Shown piece by piece: positions 33,608-43,354 of a DNA stretch of 64,000 nt (position 1 is the stretch's first letter; each line of letters starts with the position of its first letter). The notes under the pieces were generated by a model. The model did not search any database and had not been told where the DNA came from. It was given only the letters and a program-made list of their open reading frames with translations. A program made the position numbers and the translations under genes. The stretch is from Pedobacter sp. D749 (GTDB lineage Bacteria; Bacteroidota; Bacteroidia; Sphingobacteriales; Sphingobacteriaceae). The stretch is from the NCBI RefSeq assembly GCF_019317285.1, contig NZ_CP079218.1, forward strand, positions 5,208,001 to 5,272,000. Direction: 5' to 3'.

Positions 33608-35278
33608 ATGAAACATATTTCTGGTCGTTTATGCCATATAAAAGTAGCTCTCGCATGCTTAATTTTATCTTCTGCAACTGCTATGGCTCAACAAAAGCAA
33701 AGCTTACCCATTATTCAGCAGGTTAAATTTAAAAAAGATACCATGAGCATTGTTAGTTTTGGGGCAAAAGGAGATGGCATTACCTTAAATACCGAAAACA
33801 TTAATAAAACCATTGCCAGCGTTAGCCAGAAAGGTGGAGGTGTGGTATTAATTCCCTCAGGTTTGTGGTTAACTGGTCCTATCGAGTTAAAAAGTAATGT
33901 TAACCTGCATTTAAAGCGCGATGCCATTCTTCAGTTTACGGCCGATTTTAACCAGTATAAACTTGTTCAGGGAAATTGGGAAGGTCAGCCTGCATGGCGA
34001 AACCAGAGCCCGATTTCGGGTGTAAACCTCGAAAATATTGCTATTACCGGAAGTGGGATCATCGATGGCAACGGCGGTGCCTGGCGCATGGTTAAAAAAG
34101 ATAAACTTACCGAAACACAGTGGAAAAACCTCGTTGCATCCGGAGGTATAGTTAAAGCAGATGGGAAAATGTGGTACCCGTCTGAAAAAACACTTAAAGG
34201 TTCCAATACTAAAAATCCAGGAGTAATTGAAGCGGGCAAAACAGCAGCAGATTATGAAGATATCAAAGATTTTCTCCGTCCGAATTTATTGGTTTTAACG
34301 GGTTGTAAAAAAATTCTTTTAGAAGGTGTTACCTTTCAGAATTCGCCAGCTTGGAATTTACATCCTTTGCTTTGCGAGGATTTAACCTTAAGAAATTTAC
34401 AGGTAAAAAATCCCTGGTTTGCACAGAACGGCGATGGAGTTGATGTTGAATCGTGTAAAAACGTATTAATTGAGGGCAGCACTTTTGATGTGGGAGATGA
34501 TGGGATCTGTATCAAATCTGGTCGCGATGAAGCTGGCCGTAAACGTGGTGTACCAACTGAAAATGTAATTGTAAGAAATAATATCGTTTACCATGCCCAT
34601 GGCGGTTTTGTAATCGGAAGCGAAATGAGCGGTGGTGCAAAAAACATCTGGGTGTACGACTGTTCTTTTATCGGTACCGATATCGGCCTGCGTTTTAAAA
34701 CCACCCGTGGCCGTGGTGGTGTGGTAGAAAATATTTACATCAATAACATCAACATGATCGATATTCCTGGCGAAGCCATTTTGTTCGATATGTATTATGC
34801 TGCGGTTGATCCGGTTCCTTTGGCTGGCGAAAAACGTGAAGTCATTAAAACGGTTACTGTTCCTGTTACTGAGGCTACTCCCCAGTTTAAGAACTTTTAC
34901 ATTAAAGATGTAGTAGCTAATGGTGCTGAGAAAGCAATATTTTTCAGGGGATTACCAGAAATGAACATCAAAGATATTCATTTGGAAAACGTAACTATAA
35001 AAGCTAAGAAGGGTATCGAAATTATTGAGGCAACAGGAATTTTCCTGAAAAACGTAAATGTAATTACTGATAATACCAGTCCGGTGGTGATGATTCAGAA
35101 CGGTTCGAATATCAACATCAGCAAGCTCAGCTATCCAATGAACAGCAAAGTTTTATTTGATGTTTCAGGCGAAAAATCAAAAGGGGTAAAAATTAGCGGA
35201 ACTGATGTTTCTAAAGCGAAAACAGCTTCCGTTTTGGGCACTGAGGTAGATAAAAAAGCACTGGAAATTTCAAAATAA
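33608..35278 (+). CDS. Polygalacturonase (GH28)
   Basis: A 556-residue secreted glycoside hydrolase of family 28. Start at ATG 33608, which opens a signal peptide (MKHISGRLCHIKVALACLIL, ending AMAQQ). The beta-helix carries the catalytic set: NGDGVDVES (first Asp), VGDDGICIKSG (Asp pair), HAHGGFVIGSEMSGG (His-Gly) and LRFKTTRGRGG (Lys-binding strand). It should cleave unesterified homogalacturonan or pectic oligosaccharides, probably in the periplasm. It follows the CE8 gene and precedes the GH105/88 gene by seven bases. Confidence 0.94.
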   Translation: MKHISGRLCHIKVALACLILSSATAMAQQKQSLPIIQQVKFKKDTMSIVSFGAKGDGITLNTENINKTIASVSQKGGGVVLIPSGLWLTGPIELKSNVNLHLKRDAILQFTADFNQYKLVQGNWEGQPAWRNQSPISGVNLENIAITGSGIIDGNGGAWRMVKKDKLTETQWKNLVASGGIVKADGKMWYPSEKTLKGSNTKNPGVIEAGKTAADYEDIKDFLRPNLLVLTGCKKILLEGVTFQNSPAWNLHPLLCEDLTLRNLQVKNPWFAQNGDGVDVESCKNVLIEGSTFDVGDDGICIKSGRDEAGRKRGVPTENVIVRNNIVYHAHGGFVIGSEMSGGAKNIWVYDCSFIGTDIGLRFKTTRGRGGVVENIYINNINMIDIPGEAILFDMYYAAVDPVPLAGEKREVIKTVTVPVTEATPQFKNFYIKDVVANGAEKAIFFRGLPEMNIKDIHLENVTIKAKKGIEIIEATGIFLKNVNVITDNTSPVVMIQNGSNINISKLSYPMNSKVLFDVSGEKSKGVKISGTDVSKAKTASVLGTEVDKKALEISK

Positions 35279-35285
35279 CAGCATC

Positions 35286-37217
35286 ATGAAGCAATTAATC
35301 TTATATACAGCAGCTGCACTTATTGGTTTTTCTATTTTAACACAAAGTGGATTTGCCCAAAAGAAACTGTCGGAACAGTTAACCTTAACTGCAATGGAAC
35401 AACTTTGGCAGGATACTACTGTTTTAAAAGGGCCAAAGGGGCCGAGATGGTCGTACGATATGGGTGTTGTGCTTGAAGGTTCGGCAGCAGTTTGGCGCAA
35501 TACCGGCGATGGAAAATATTTCAAATACATCCAAAGTTCGATGGATGCTTATCTGGATAAAGAAGGAAATATCACCACTTACAAGCCCGATGACTTTAAC
35601 ATCGACAACATCAAAAACGGTCGTTCATTATTGTTGCTCTATAAAGTTACCGGACAGCAGAAATACCTGTTAGCAGCAACCAAATTATACGATCAGCTGC
35701 AAAAACAGCCACGTACCAAAGAAGGTGGTTTTTGGCATAAGAAAATATATCCAAACCAAATGTGGCTGGATGGTTTATACATGGGTGAGCCATTCTACGC
35801 TGAATATGCCAAGCTGATGAAAAAAGATGCTGCTTTTGATGACATCGCCAAACAGTTTATCCTCATGGAAAAAAACGCCCGCGATGCAAAAACGGGCTTG
35901 CTTTACCATGGCTATGATGAAAGCAGGACCGAACAATGGGCGGATAAAACAACCGGACGATCACCAAATTTTTGGGCCAGAGCAATGGGCTGGTACATCA
36001 TGGCTTTGGTAGATGTGTTGGATAATTTTCCGGCCGATCATCCGCAAAGGAAAGAATTACTGGCCATTTTAAACCGTACGGCAACAGTGGTGGTAAAATA
36101 CCAGGATCCGAAATCGGGTGTTTGGTTTGATATTTTGGACATGCCTGCCCGTAAAGGGAATTACCTGGAAAGTTCGGCATCGAGCATGTTTGTATACGGC
36201 TTAGCCAAAGGTGTACGCAAGGGCTGGCTGGCACCATCGTTTATGGCAGCGGCAAATAAAGGTTATGCAGGTTTAAAGAAAGAATTTATAGAAAAAGCAG
36301 GCGATGAAAGGGTAAACCTCACTAAAACCGTTTCCGTATCTGGTTTGGGCGGAAAACCTAAATACCGCGATGGTAGCTTCGATTATTACATCAGTGAAAA
36401 AGTAATCACCAACGATCCTAAAGGAATGGGTGCATTTGTGTGTGCCGCTGCCGAAATGGAAGTCGATCAGCTGCCAAAGCATGGGAAAGGTTTAACGGTT
36501 ACGGTTGATAATTTCTTCAACAACGAATACATGAACGGTCCAACCGGAGATAAAATCCCTTTCCATTACCTTTGGGAAGAAGATGATAACAATGGTTTCT
36601 CTTTATTCGGAAAAGTATTTAACGATGCTGGTGTTAAAACCAGGACGCTTAAAACTGCACCAACAACTTCAAATTTAAAAGGAACTAACATTTACATTAT
36701 TGTAGATCCTGATACCGAAAAAGAAACAGCAAACCCGAATTTCATGAATGCTGCCCATGCGAAACAGATCAGTGATTGGGTAAAAGCAGGTGGCGTTTTG
36801 GTCCTGCTATTAAACGATGTGGGTAACTGCGAAATTTCGAAATTTAATGTGTTGCCTGAAACCTTTGGGATTCATTTTAATGAAGATAGCCGCAATAAAG
36901 TTCAGGGCGCAAATTTTGAACAGGGTGCAATAAAAATCCCGGCAGGGAATGCTATTTTCAAGACAGCCAAAAAAGTGTACATCAAAGAAATTTCTACCAT
37001 TGTGGCGAAAAGTCCGGCTTTTTCTGCTTTAACGGATAAAGGAGATGTGATTGTTGCTACTGTAAAATATGGTAAAGGAACAGTTTTCGCTGTGGGCGAT
37101 CCCTGGTTTTATAATGAATATATCGACGGTAGAAAATTACCTGCTGAATTTGAAAATTTTAAGGCTACGAATGATTTGGTGAACTGGCTGATTAAACAGG
37201 TGCCCGGGAAGAAGTAG
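35286..37217 (+). CDS. Unsaturated uronyl hydrolase (GH105/GH88) with extra C-terminal domain
   Basis: A 643-residue secreted protein. Signal peptide at 1-24. The first 385 residues form an alpha/alpha-barrel of the YteR type: WSYDMGVVLEG, the catalytic region QMWLDGLYMGEPFYAEYAK with the essential Asp, and RSPNFWARAMGWYIMALVD. It removes the unsaturated uronyl end left by pectate or rhamnogalacturonan lyases. Residues about 398-643 are a separate domain (VTVDNFFNNEYMNGPTGD ... ISDWVKAGGVLVLLLNDVGN ... GKGTVFAVGDPWFYNEYIDG) resembling a class-I-glutaminase-like or DUF4350-like alpha/beta fold; its role is unknown. Confidence 0.9.
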   Translation: MKQLILYTAAALIGFSILTQSGFAQKKLSEQLTLTAMEQLWQDTTVLKGPKGPRWSYDMGVVLEGSAAVWRNTGDGKYFKYIQSSMDAYLDKEGNITTYKPDDFNIDNIKNGRSLLLLYKVTGQQKYLLAATKLYDQLQKQPRTKEGGFWHKKIYPNQMWLDGLYMGEPFYAEYAKLMKKDAAFDDIAKQFILMEKNARDAKTGLLYHGYDESRTEQWADKTTGRSPNFWARAMGWYIMALVDVLDNFPADHPQRKELLAILNRTATVVVKYQDPKSGVWFDILDMPARKGNYLESSASSMFVYGLAKGVRKGWLAPSFMAAANKGYAGLKKEFIEKAGDERVNLTKTVSVSGLGGKPKYRDGSFDYYISEKVITNDPKGMGAFVCAAAEMEVDQLPKHGKGLTVTVDNFFNNEYMNGPTGDKIPFHYLWEEDDNNGFSLFGKVFNDAGVKTRTLKTAPTTSNLKGTNIYIIVDPDTEKETANPNFMNAAHAKQISDWVKAGGVLVLLLNDVGNCEISKFNVLPETFGIHFNEDSRNKVQGANFEQGAIKIPAGNAIFKTAKKVYIKEISTIVAKSPAFSALTDKGDVIVATVKYGKGTVFAVGDPWFYNEYIDGRKLPAEFENFKATNDLVNWLIKQVPGKK

Positions 37218-37256
37218 GATTTAACCACAGATGAAAAGGATGAACACAGATGAATA

Positions 37257-37280
37257 ATGGTTCGTGAAGACACGAACCAT
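37257..37280. repeat. Hairpin element GTGAAGACAC type, copy 1
   Basis: ATGGTTCGTG and CACGAACCAT form a 10-bp stem with loop AAGA, followed by GGCGAATAAAAAAG. Sister copies are near 37363 and 41748. Confidence 0.65.
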
Positions 37281-37362
37281 GGCGAATAAAAAAGAAAAGT
37301 CCTCCGTGTTAATCCGTGCCTCCGTGGCAAATACTAACCATGGCGTAAAAGAAAATTAGTAG

Positions 37363-37378
37363 CCTGTAAGGACACAGG
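37363..37378. repeat. Hairpin element GTAAGGACAC type, copy 2
   Basis: CCTGT and ACAGG around AAGGAC, followed by TCACGGAACAAAGAAA. It shares the loop pattern and purine-rich tail of the copies at 37257 and 41748, and lies 17 bases before the PL10 gene. Confidence 0.5.
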
Positions 37379-37394
37379 TCACGGAACAAAGAAA

Positions 37395-38408
37395 ATGATG
37401 AAAATAAAAATATGGTTCACCCTAATCTGCAGCACTTTATTACTATCGTGTTATGCCCAGCAGCCTACCGATTCTATGGCAGATAAAATGCTTGTTTATC
37501 AATTAGGCAATGGTGGCTGGCCAAAGCAATTGGATGATAAAAGTGTGGTTAACTACGGTGCAGCTTTAACCCCTGAGTTATTGGCCAAAATAAAAGCCAC
37601 TAAAGATTTACATGCTACTTTCGATAATAAAGCCACCAGCAGAGAAGTGGTTTACCTGGTAAAAGCCTATAAAAAAACACAGAATAAGGCTTATTTAGCG
37701 GCAGCTGAAAAAGGATTGGATTATATTTTATCTGCTCAGTATGCCAATGGTGGCTGGCCACAATATTATCCTGATAAAGCTTCGTACCGTTCAGAAATTA
37801 CTTACAACGATGATGCGATGATCAATGTACTGAACATTTTACAGGATATTGCTACGCAAACGAACGATTTCGAAGTGGTAAATCCAGCTTATATTAAAAA
37901 GGCAGAAAAAGCAGTTACAAAAGGAATAGACTGTATTTTAAAAACACAGGTAAAACAGAATGGAACATTAAGCATTTGGGCTGCGCAATACGATAAAGAT
38001 TCGATGTTGCCTGCAAAAGCCAGGGCATTTGAGCCGGCCTCGTTAAGCACAAGTGAATCGGTGGGTATTGTGCGTTTCCTCATGAGGCTTAAAAACCCAT
38101 CACCAGAAGTGAAAAATGCAATTTCAGCAGCAGTGAAATGGTTTGATACTTATAAAATAGTTGGCTATCGTTTCGATCGGAACAAAAATATTTCAGCTTT
38201 AGTTGCTGATCATACTGCCAACACCTGGGCGCGTTTTTACGACCTTGATAAAAATACCCCAATTTTCGGCGACCGCGACAATACCATTAAAACAAAATTG
38301 GAAGAGTTAAGCCGAGAAAGGCGCAACGGTTATTCCTGGTACGGCAACTGGGGGCAAAAATTAATTGAAAAAGAATACCCGAAGTGGTTAATCACAAATG
38401 GGAAATAA
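37395..38408 (+). CDS. Pectate lyase (PL10)
   Basis: A 337-residue secreted polysaccharide lyase of family 10, cleaving polygalacturonate by beta-elimination. Signal peptide at 1-22 (MMKIKIWFTLICSTLLLSCY; a lipoprotein Cys is possible, LLLSC). The alpha/alpha-barrel shows GNGGWPKQLDD near the start, ATFDNKATSREVVYL, then YANGGWPQYYPD and ITYNDDAMINVL, all typical of PL10. Its unsaturated products would be handled by the GH105/88 enzyme upstream. It is separated from that gene by 177 bases with two hairpin elements. Start may be 37395 or 37398. Confidence 0.92.
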   Translation: MMKIKIWFTLICSTLLLSCYAQQPTDSMADKMLVYQLGNGGWPKQLDDKSVVNYGAALTPELLAKIKATKDLHATFDNKATSREVVYLVKAYKKTQNKAYLAAAEKGLDYILSAQYANGGWPQYYPDKASYRSEITYNDDAMINVLNILQDIATQTNDFEVVNPAYIKKAEKAVTKGIDCILKTQVKQNGTLSIWAAQYDKDSMLPAKARAFEPASLSTSESVGIVRFLMRLKNPSPEVKNAISAAVKWFDTYKIVGYRFDRNKNISALVADHTANTWARFYDLDKNTPIFGDRDNTIKTKLEELSRERRNGYSWYGNWGQKLIEKEYPKWLITNGK

Positions 38409-38421
38409 ATAAAAAAATAAA

Positions 38422-38490
38422 ATCGTCATTGCGAGGCACGAAGCAATCCTACTACTATGGGTGAGAACTACTTCATTACTTGCAATAACT
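38422..38490. repeat. Decayed copy of the GCGAGG-type palindrome
   Basis: The left arm (ATCGTCATTGCGAGGC...) matches 12032-12061 with one change in the first 26 bases; the right arm (TTCATTACTTGCAATAAC) is strongly diverged. Confidence 0.6.
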
Positions 38491-38504
38491 GAAACCGCAA
38501 GAAT

Positions 38505-40016
38505 ATGATTTTAAACAAAGAAAATTTAAAAAACATTAAGGGCGACAAGGTTACAAAACCTACTGCCGAAATTTTAGCCTTGCCCGAAAAAGTAATCCAG
38601 TTTGGAACGGGTGTTTTACTACGCGGTCTGCCAGATTACTTTATCGATAAAGCCAATCAAAAAGGCATTTTTAACGGTAGGGTTTTGGTAGTTAAATCTA
38701 CTTCAAGAGGTGGTGCTGACGCATTTTCGAAACAGGATAATTTATACACGCTTTGTGTAAAAGGCATTGAAGATGGTGTTAATGTTGAAGAAAACTCAAT
38801 CAACGCTTCAATCAGCCGGGTTTTGTCGGCTTCACAAGATTGGGCCGAAATTTTGAAAGCCGCCCATCAGCCAGAAATGCAGGTCGTAATTTCGAATACT
38901 ACTGAAGTTGGGATCGTTAAAAGTGAAGATAAAATCACCGATAATCCGCCACAATCTTACCCTGGCAAATTATTAGCTTTTCTGCATGAAAGATATAAAG
39001 CCTTTAATGGTTCAGCAGAAAGCGGAATGGTGATCGTGCCTACGGAACTCATCAGCGATAACGCCGATAAATTGAAAGAAATTGTACTGGATCTTGCCAT
39101 CCAGAATAAATTGGGCTGGGATTTCGAAAACTGGTTAAAAACCGCCAATCACTTCTGTAAAACTTTAGTCGATCGTATTGTGCCAGGAAAACTTCCGGAG
39201 GCTGAACAAAAAGCGATCGAAAACGAATTGGGTTACGAAGACGAACTCATGATCATGGCCGAACCTTTCAGGCTTTGGGCAATCGAATCATCAAGCGAAA
39301 AAGTAAAAGAGGTGTTATCCTTCTCAAAAGCAGATAAAGGCATTTTCATTGTTCCTTCCATCGATAAATTTAAAGAACTAAAACTCCGTTTACTTAATGG
39401 CACACATACGATTAGCTGCGGTTTGGCCATTTTAGCCGGCTTTAGTACAGTAAAAGAGGCGATGGCCGATAAAGATTTCGCCAGCAACGTATTAAAATTG
39501 ATGAAGGAGGAAATTGCTCCTGTTGTGGTAAATGAAGACATTACTTATGATGAAGCCCTGGCTTTTGCCGAAAGTGTGGTCGACCGTTTCAGTAATCCTT
39601 TTTTAGAGCACCAGTGGCAGGCCATTACCTTAAACTTCACTTCAAAAATGCAGATGCGCAACATGCCGCTCATCAGAAGGTATTATGCCTTAAAAAATGA
39701 AGTACCACAACTTACCGCCTTGGGGGTTGCCGCTTATATTCTTTTTATGAATGTGAACAAAGATGGGGATATTTATACGGCCAGCGCTAACGGAAAAACC
39801 TTCCCGATACAGGATGAATTTGCGGAAGTGTTATATGAATACTGGAAACATCCTGAAACCGTTGTAGATAATACCCTTGGCGACAGACGCCTTTGGGATA
39901 AAAACCTGAACAATTATCCCGGCTTTAACGCAGCCGTAAAATCATACGTTGAATTATTACAAAATAAGGGTGCAAAAGAAACTTTAAGTAACTTGCATTC
40001 AGAAAGAACAATTTAA
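38505..40016 (+). CDS. uxaB: Tagaturonate reductase (altronate oxidoreductase)
   Basis: A 503-residue enzyme of the mannitol dehydrogenase family. UxaB reduces D-tagaturonate to D-altronate with NADH in the cytoplasm. The Rossmann start is VIQFGTGVLLRG; VVISNTTEVGI and the LRLLNGTHT(I)SC segment (catalytic Lys region in KFKELKLRLLNG) are family hallmarks. It is the second step of the Ashwell route that begins with UxaC, encoded downstream. The stop is one base before the uxaA start, so they are coupled. Confidence 0.95.
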   Translation: MILNKENLKNIKGDKVTKPTAEILALPEKVIQFGTGVLLRGLPDYFIDKANQKGIFNGRVLVVKSTSRGGADAFSKQDNLYTLCVKGIEDGVNVEENSINASISRVLSASQDWAEILKAAHQPEMQVVISNTTEVGIVKSEDKITDNPPQSYPGKLLAFLHERYKAFNGSAESGMVIVPTELISDNADKLKEIVLDLAIQNKLGWDFENWLKTANHFCKTLVDRIVPGKLPEAEQKAIENELGYEDELMIMAEPFRLWAIESSSEKVKEVLSFSKADKGIFIVPSIDKFKELKLRLLNGTHTISCGLAILAGFSTVKEAMADKDFASNVLKLMKEEIAPVVVNEDITYDEALAFAESVVDRFSNPFLEHQWQAITLNFTSKMQMRNMPLIRRYYALKNEVPQLTALGVAAYILFMNVNKDGDIYTASANGKTFPIQDEFAEVLYEYWKHPETVVDNTLGDRRLWDKNLNNYPGFNAAVKSYVELLQNKGAKETLSNLHSERTI

Positions 40017-40017
40017 A

Positions 40018-41664
40018 ATGGTTACTAGAATTTTAAAAATCCATCCTAACGATAACGTTCTTGTTGCCCTGCAAAATCTTGCAAAAGGCGAAACCGTTAT
40101 CCACGATGGACAGGAATATATTTTACAGGATGATATCCAGGCCAAGCATAAATTTTTTATGCAGGATATGAATGCCGGCGATCACATTATCATGTATGGC
40201 GTATTGGTAGGAAAGGCACAACATTTCATCCTCAAAGGTGGGTTAATGGATACCGAAAATACCAAACATGCTTCCGATCCTTACGAATTTCGTACATACC
40301 ATTACGAGTGGCATGCACCCGATGTTTCCAAATTTGAAGGCAGAACCTTTAATGGTTATATCCGTAGCGATGGCCGTGTTGGAACTGCCAATTACTGGTT
40401 GTTTATCCCTACTGTTTTCTGCGAAAACCGCAATTTAGATGTCATCCGTGAGGCTTTGCACAACGAATTGGGTTATGCCGTAACCGATAAATATAAATCG
40501 TATGCCCACCAGTTGGTAGAGGCCTATAAAAACGGCGAGATTTTAGAAGAGGCCGATCCAAATTCTATCGGATTGGCCAATCCATCGGCTAACCGTGTTT
40601 TTAAAAATGTTGATGGCATTAAGTTTTTAAACCATCAGGGTGGATGTGGTGGCACCCGTCAGGATGCCGCTGTGTTGAGCAAGCTTTTGGCTGCTTATGC
40701 CGATCATCCCAATGTGGCTGGTGTAACCGTGTTGAGCCTGGGCTGCCAGAATTTACAGGTGAAAGATTTTATGGACGATTTAAAACAGCGCAGTCCGAAT
40801 TTCGATAAACCGCTATTTATTTTTGAGCAGCAGCAATCGCAGAGCGAAGAACAATTGGTTAAAGAAGCCATCCGTAAAACTTTTATCGGTTTAACCGAAA
40901 TCAATAAAATAGAACGTCAGCCTGCGCCGTTAAGTAAACTGGTTTTGGGTGTAAAATGTGGCGGTAGCGATGGTTTTAGTGGTATTAGTGCCAACCCTGC
41001 GGTAGGTTATACTTCCGATTTATTGGTGGCTTTGGGCGGAACGGTGCTTTTGGCCGAATTCCCTGAGCTTTGCGGTGCCGAACAACAACTGATCGACCGA
41101 ACAAAAGACGAAACCGCTGCCCGCAAATTTATCCAGTTAATGACGGCTTACAACCAGGCTGCAGAAAATGTAGGTTCTGGATTTTTTATGAATCCATCGC
41201 CTGGCAATATCAAAGATGGTTTAATTACCGATGCGATTAAAAGTACCGGAGCAGCTAAAAAAGGCGGAACCTCACCAGTAGAAGATGTGTTGGATTATAC
41301 CGAACCGGCCACTAAACCAGGGTTAAATTTGGTTTGTACGCCTGGAAATGATGTAGAGGCCACCACTGGTAAAGCAGCATCGGGTGCAACTTTAATTTTG
41401 TTTACCACAGGTTTAGGCACGCCAACGGGAAACCCGGTTTGCCCGACCATTAAGGTGTCAACCAATAATGCATTGACAAAACGCATGGGTGATATCATCG
41501 ATATCAACTGTGGTCCGGTAATCGAAGGAGAAAAAACCATCGAACAAATGGGAGAAGATATCCTGGAATATTGCATTAAAGCGGCCAGTGGCGAAGTAAT
41601 CCCAAAAGCAGTATTGCTTAACCAGGATGATTTTATTCCATGGAAAAGGGGAGTTAGTTTGTAG
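40018..41664 (+). CDS. uxaA: Altronate dehydratase
   Basis: A 548-residue enzyme that dehydrates D-altronate to 2-keto-3-deoxygluconate (KDG). The N-terminal SAF domain (about 1-95: ILKIHPNDNVLVALQNLAKG) and the large C-terminal domain (FNGYIRSDGRVGTANYW, then HQGGCGGTRQDA and VKCGGSDGFSGISANPA) are in the normal order and length. It uses iron or another divalent metal. It starts one base after the uxaB stop codon. Confidence 0.95.
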   Translation: MVTRILKIHPNDNVLVALQNLAKGETVIHDGQEYILQDDIQAKHKFFMQDMNAGDHIIMYGVLVGKAQHFILKGGLMDTENTKHASDPYEFRTYHYEWHAPDVSKFEGRTFNGYIRSDGRVGTANYWLFIPTVFCENRNLDVIREALHNELGYAVTDKYKSYAHQLVEAYKNGEILEEADPNSIGLANPSANRVFKNVDGIKFLNHQGGCGGTRQDAAVLSKLLAAYADHPNVAGVTVLSLGCQNLQVKDFMDDLKQRSPNFDKPLFIFEQQQSQSEEQLVKEAIRKTFIGLTEINKIERQPAPLSKLVLGVKCGGSDGFSGISANPAVGYTSDLLVALGGTVLLAEFPELCGAEQQLIDRTKDETAARKFIQLMTAYNQAAENVGSGFFMNPSPGNIKDGLITDAIKSTGAAKKGGTSPVEDVLDYTEPATKPGLNLVCTPGNDVEATTGKAASGATLILFTTGLGTPTGNPVCPTIKVSTNNALTKRMGDIIDINCGPVIEGEKTIEQMGEDILEYCIKAASGEVIPKAVLLNQDDFIPWKRGVSL

Positions 41665-41747
41665 TCCAGAGTCTTCGCTACAGGCCTGTATGAAGCCTTA
41701 AAATATTTCAAATCGCCACCAATAGATAAATATAAATTCAATTCCGA

Positions 41748-41763
41748 TCTGTGAGGACACAGA
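41748..41763. repeat. Hairpin element GTGAGGACAC type, copy 3
   Basis: TCTGTG, loop AGGA, CACAGA, followed by CCGGGGCTAAATAAAAAA. It belongs to the same family as 37257-37280 and 37363-37378. Confidence 0.6.
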
Positions 41764-41802
41764 CCGGGGCTAAATAAAAAATTAATAGATATTCGTTCTG
41801 AT

Positions 41803-41820
41803 CAGTTAAACGATTGTCTA
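41803..41820. promoter_or_regulatory. Weak LacI-operator-like site before uxaC
   Basis: On the minus strand TAGACAATCGTTTAACTG shares the core CAATCGTT with the stronger sites at 32328 and 33514. It ends 19 bases before the uxaC start. The 8-base core alone is not significant in 64 kb. Confidence 0.25.
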
Positions 41821-41839
41821 ATGTCTCAAATCATATAGT

Positions 41840-43240
41840 ATGAAATCTTTTTTAGACGAAAATTTTCTTTTGCAAAGCAAAACAGCAGAAAAGCTTTACC
41901 ACAATTTTGCAAAATCATTGCCGATTATCGATTACCATAATCACCTTATTCCGGAGCAGATCGCCAATAATACCCAGTTTGCCAATATCAGTCAGGTTTG
42001 GCTTGCCGGCGACCACTACAAATGGAGGGCCATGCGTGCCAATGGTGTAGATGAAAAATACATTACTGGTATTGGGTCAGACTATGAGAAATTTGAGAAA
42101 TGGGCTGAAACTGTTCCTTATACTTTGCGTAATCCGTTATACCACTGGACACACTTAGAACTTCAACGTTATTTCGGTGTAACCGATTTACTTTCGGGCA
42201 AAACGGCACAGAAAATTTATGATGAATGTTCTGCAAAACTGCAAACGCCAGAGTATTCTGTACGTGGTTTGCTGTCCAAAATGAATGTCGAAGCTGTTTG
42301 TACAACCGATGATCCGTTGGATAGCTTAAACTTTCACCAGCAGTTGGCAAGAGAAGGTGCAAATTTGAAAATGTTACCTGCTTTCCGCCCGGATAAGGCA
42401 ATGAATAGTGATGATATTGAGGGATTAAATGAATATATTAACAAGTTAGAAAGCGTTGCCGATAAAACCATCAGCAGTTTTCAGGATTATATTGATGCCT
42501 TAAAAAGCCGTCACGATTACTTTGCAGATAATGGCTGTTCGGTTTCTGATCATGGTTTAGAGCAGATTTATGCCGAGGATTATACTGAAGCCGAAATTTT
42601 ATCCATTTTTGATAAAATTCGCGCTAAACAAGATATTTCTTACGAGGAAAACCTGAAATTTAAATCAGCCATGCTGGTTTATTTTGCAGAATGGGATCAC
42701 GAGAAAGGTTGGGTGCAGCAATATCACCTCGGTGCTTTGCGTAACAACAATGCCCGGATGTTAAGACAATTAGGTCCGGATACCGGTTGGGATTCAATCG
42801 GCGATTTTAGCCAGGCCCGTATGCTTTCTAAATTCCTGAACCGTTTGGATAATCAGGATAAACTGGCCAAAACCATAATTTATAACCTTAACCCTGCCGA
42901 TAACGAATTAATTGCCACCATGATTGGTAATTTTAACGATGGTTCGGTTGCGGGTAAAGTTCAGTTTGGTTCGGCCTGGTGGTTTTTAGACCAGAAAGAC
43001 GGTATGATCAAACAGTTAAACGCACTATCCAACATGGGACTTTTAAGCCGTCTGGTAGGTATGCTTACCGATTCGCGCAGTTTCCTTTCTTTTCCACGCC
43101 ACGAATACTTCAGAAGGATTGTTTGTAACCTCTTTGGAGAAGATATTGAGAACGGCGAATTGCCTAACGATTTGGAATGGGTGGGCAAGATTGTTCAGGA
43201 TATTTCGTACTTTAACGCAAAAAATTACTTTAAATTTTAA
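41840..43240 (+). CDS. uxaC: Glucuronate (galacturonate) isomerase
   Basis: A 466-residue amidohydrolase-fold isomerase. It turns D-galacturonate into D-tagaturonate, and D-glucuronate into fructuronate. The N-terminal metal motif is PIIDYHNHLIPEQIANN; other conserved parts are WRAMRANGVDE, LCRR-region equivalents near EAVCTTDDPLDSL, and LVGMLTDSRSFLSFPRHEYFRR towards the C-terminus. Length is standard. It is the entry step of the uronate pathway encoded around it. Confidence 0.96.
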   Translation: MKSFLDENFLLQSKTAEKLYHNFAKSLPIIDYHNHLIPEQIANNTQFANISQVWLAGDHYKWRAMRANGVDEKYITGIGSDYEKFEKWAETVPYTLRNPLYHWTHLELQRYFGVTDLLSGKTAQKIYDECSAKLQTPEYSVRGLLSKMNVEAVCTTDDPLDSLNFHQQLAREGANLKMLPAFRPDKAMNSDDIEGLNEYINKLESVADKTISSFQDYIDALKSRHDYFADNGCSVSDHGLEQIYAEDYTEAEILSIFDKIRAKQDISYEENLKFKSAMLVYFAEWDHEKGWVQQYHLGALRNNNARMLRQLGPDTGWDSIGDFSQARMLSKFLNRLDNQDKLAKTIIYNLNPADNELIATMIGNFNDGSVAGKVQFGSAWWFLDQKDGMIKQLNALSNMGLLSRLVGMLTDSRSFLSFPRHEYFRRIVCNLFGEDIENGELPNDLEWVGKIVQDISYFNAKNYFKF

Positions 43241-43283
43241 CCCAAAATCAGGCTTAGGAGGGCATTTCATTGGAATCAAATCA

Positions 43284-43299
43284 TTTCAATCGTTTTCCT
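43284..43299. promoter_or_regulatory. Weak LacI-operator-like site before kdgK
   Basis: TTTCAATCGTTTTCCT carries the core CAATCGTT and CC at the same spacing as 32328-32343. It lies 56 bases before kdgK. Confidence 0.3.
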
Positions 43300-43354
43300 T
43301 CCATTTTCATGCGGTCGCAGAAAACAGCATGAAATATGCCAATAAAATATAAAA

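Noticed and set aside
41295-41741. A 148-codon frame opposite uxaA
   Set aside because: Antisense shadow of uxaA; no domain and no promoter.
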